Below, piece by piece: positions 63,240 to 64,000 of a stretch of 64,000 nucleotides of DNA. Positions within the stretch are counted from its first letter, which is position 1, and each line of letters begins with the position of its first letter. The position numbers and the translations under genes are program-made. Below the pieces are notes generated by a model. That model was not told the origin of the DNA and did not search any database. It worked only from the letters and a program-made list of their open reading frames with translations. Source of the DNA: Pseudomaricurvus alkylphenolicus (GTDB taxonomy: Bacteria; Pseudomonadota; Gammaproteobacteria; Pseudomonadales; Cellvibrionaceae); NCBI RefSeq assembly GCF_011683955.1, contig NZ_JAAQPI010000007.1, positions 310,001 to 374,000 on the forward strand, given 5' to 3'.

Positions 63240-64000
63240 TTAAAACCGTACCCGAGCGCCAACAGTGAGTGATTCCGTATCCAAAGATACGGGCTCCAGG
63301 CGGTAGGGGGGAAGGATTCCCACAAAGGGTTCATCTGGAAAGAAACCGAAAAAGGGGTCTTCCGAAAGTGCAGTCACCGGTTCGAATACTGGGATCATTT
63401 GATCGGTATCCACCTTCAGTTCCTCGTAGCTGACAAAAACAGCAAAAGCCGGAGTGACAAAGTACTCTACGCCGATCCGATAGGTGTCGGTATCGTCTGC
63501 CAGAGCCCTATCTCTGAAATTGACCTTCTCAAACCCCAATACAATCCGCGTGTTGCGGTTAGGGTATGCGGAGAACATAAAGGAATATTGATCGTTATCC
63601 TGCTCCCAGTGGTATTGCTCCTCAGTTTCTCGCGCATAGCCTACGTCCACGGCGTAGTGATAGTCTGAGTACTGTCCGAGGTGGCGGAATGCCACTGATG
63701 CCCTGTCAGTCTCACGATTGGGAGGATCAACGATGTCTGCACAACCAAACCCGGCACAATGAAAACTTCGGAAATCAATATCGATGTCCTCATCCTTGTG
63801 AGCGTAGCCCACCACAAGTGTTGTGGTGTCCCACAAGTATTTCCCGACACTCAGTGAGTATGCATCGGCTTCAATTTCTTCGGTCTGGTAATCAGATTCC
63901 TCACGACTGATACTACCAAAAATCAACCAACCCGATTCCGGATGCACATACCAGCCCGATAGAGCCAGGCCCTGTGCATCAGCGTCGCCGCTCAAGAAAT
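63240..64000 (-). CDS. Outer-membrane beta-barrel protein, N-terminus beyond window
   Basis: At least 253 residues; the frame stays open at the right edge, so the start lies outside. Alternating strands with aromatic girdles (SGWLIFGSISREESDYQ, SLSVGKYLWDTTTLVVGYAH, YHYAVDVGYARETEEQYHW, IVLGFEKVNF) and a terminal VGARVRF ending in Phe mark a porin-like barrel. Convergent with the hotdog gene, 3 bp apart. No family name can be given. Confidence 0.75.
   Translation of the reverse strand, partial: FLSGDADAQGLALSGWYVHPESGWLIFGSISREESDYQTEEIEADAYSLSVGKYLWDTTTLVVGYAHKDEDIDIDFRSFHCAGFGCADIVDPPNRETDRASVAFRHLGQYSDYHYAVDVGYARETEEQYHWEQDNDQYSFMFSAYPNRNTRIVLGFEKVNFRDRALADDTDTYRIGVEYFVTPAFAVFVSYEELKVDTDQMIPVFEPVTALSEDPFFGFFPDEPFVGILPPYRLEPVSLDTESLTVGARVRF

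Overview
The window is chromosomal DNA of a Gram-negative, aerobic, probably marine gammaproteobacterium. It carries an LpxL-type lipid A acyltransferase, two TonB-dependent receptors, Fur-like boxes, a c-di-GMP-I riboswitch and many acyl-CoA catabolism genes of the mix common in Cellvibrionales/Spongiibacteraceae-like bacteria. The lineage is inferred from gene content, not from a marker gene. No tRNA, rRNA, CRISPR array, transposase or integrase was found.

Layout. (1) 1-14.5 kb: acyl-CoA catabolism. A tight minus-strand run (citrate-synthase-like protein, MaoC, Ltp2-like thiolase-fold aldolase, DUF35 Zn-ribbon, two acyl-CoA dehydrogenase (ACAD) subunits, AraC regulator, then a truncated adenylate-forming-like gene) resembles the mycobacterial igr steroid side-chain module. 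It is divergent from a penicillin-acylase-family Ntn hydrolase and a second plus-strand run (ACAD alpha, ACAD beta, MaoC, DmdC-like ACAD). A 31-nt element occurs three times: twice as a large inverted repeat between the divergent runs and once before the second run, which suggests one shared regulator. (2) 14.5-15.3 kb: no convincing gene. (3) 15.3-19.7 kb: an AT-richer array of small plus-strand genes, mostly unknown and partly immunity-protein-like (DUF4265, Imm26-like, Cys-rich). Six successive intergenic spacers each carry one copy of a 15-nt motif (consensus GTCCGCTTTTGGCAC). This is the strongest candidate for an undescribed arrangement. (4) 19.8-25.2 kb: VOC protein, c-di-GMP-I riboswitch controlling a single-domain response regulator, a MerR pair, lpxL, small membrane/START-like proteins and an AraC regulator. 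(5) 25.2-31.5 kb: Baeyer-Villiger-type monooxygenase, AraC, TonB receptor and SDR, probably a hydrophobic-substrate uptake and oxidation locus. (6) 31.5-41.6 kb: purC and valS (divergent core genes), a PAS/GGDEF/EAL c-di-GMP enzyme divergent from a receiver-like protein, and a LysR/LysE pair. (7) 41.8-46.8 kb: two Fur-box-preceded operons for siderophore uptake (TonB receptor plus small protein; PepSY reductase plus membrane protein). (8) 47-57.3 kb: dienelactone hydrolase, YceH, VOC, methyltransferase, LysR, an ECF42-type sigma operon (DGPF/YciI, sigma, VOC, MAPEG), AIM24, a ubiquitin-like MoaD/ThiS protein fused by overlap to a BNR propeller gene, and GlxA plus DJ-1 proteins. (9) 57.6-64 kb: a ThDP enzyme and a TetR-led acyl-CoA operon (crotonase, acyl-CoA ligase, two hotdog proteins), ending in a truncated outer-membrane barrel gene.

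Starts were chosen by Shine-Dalgarno (SD) position and family N-termini, and often lie inside the longest frame. Homology statements come from recognised motifs, since no database search could be run.
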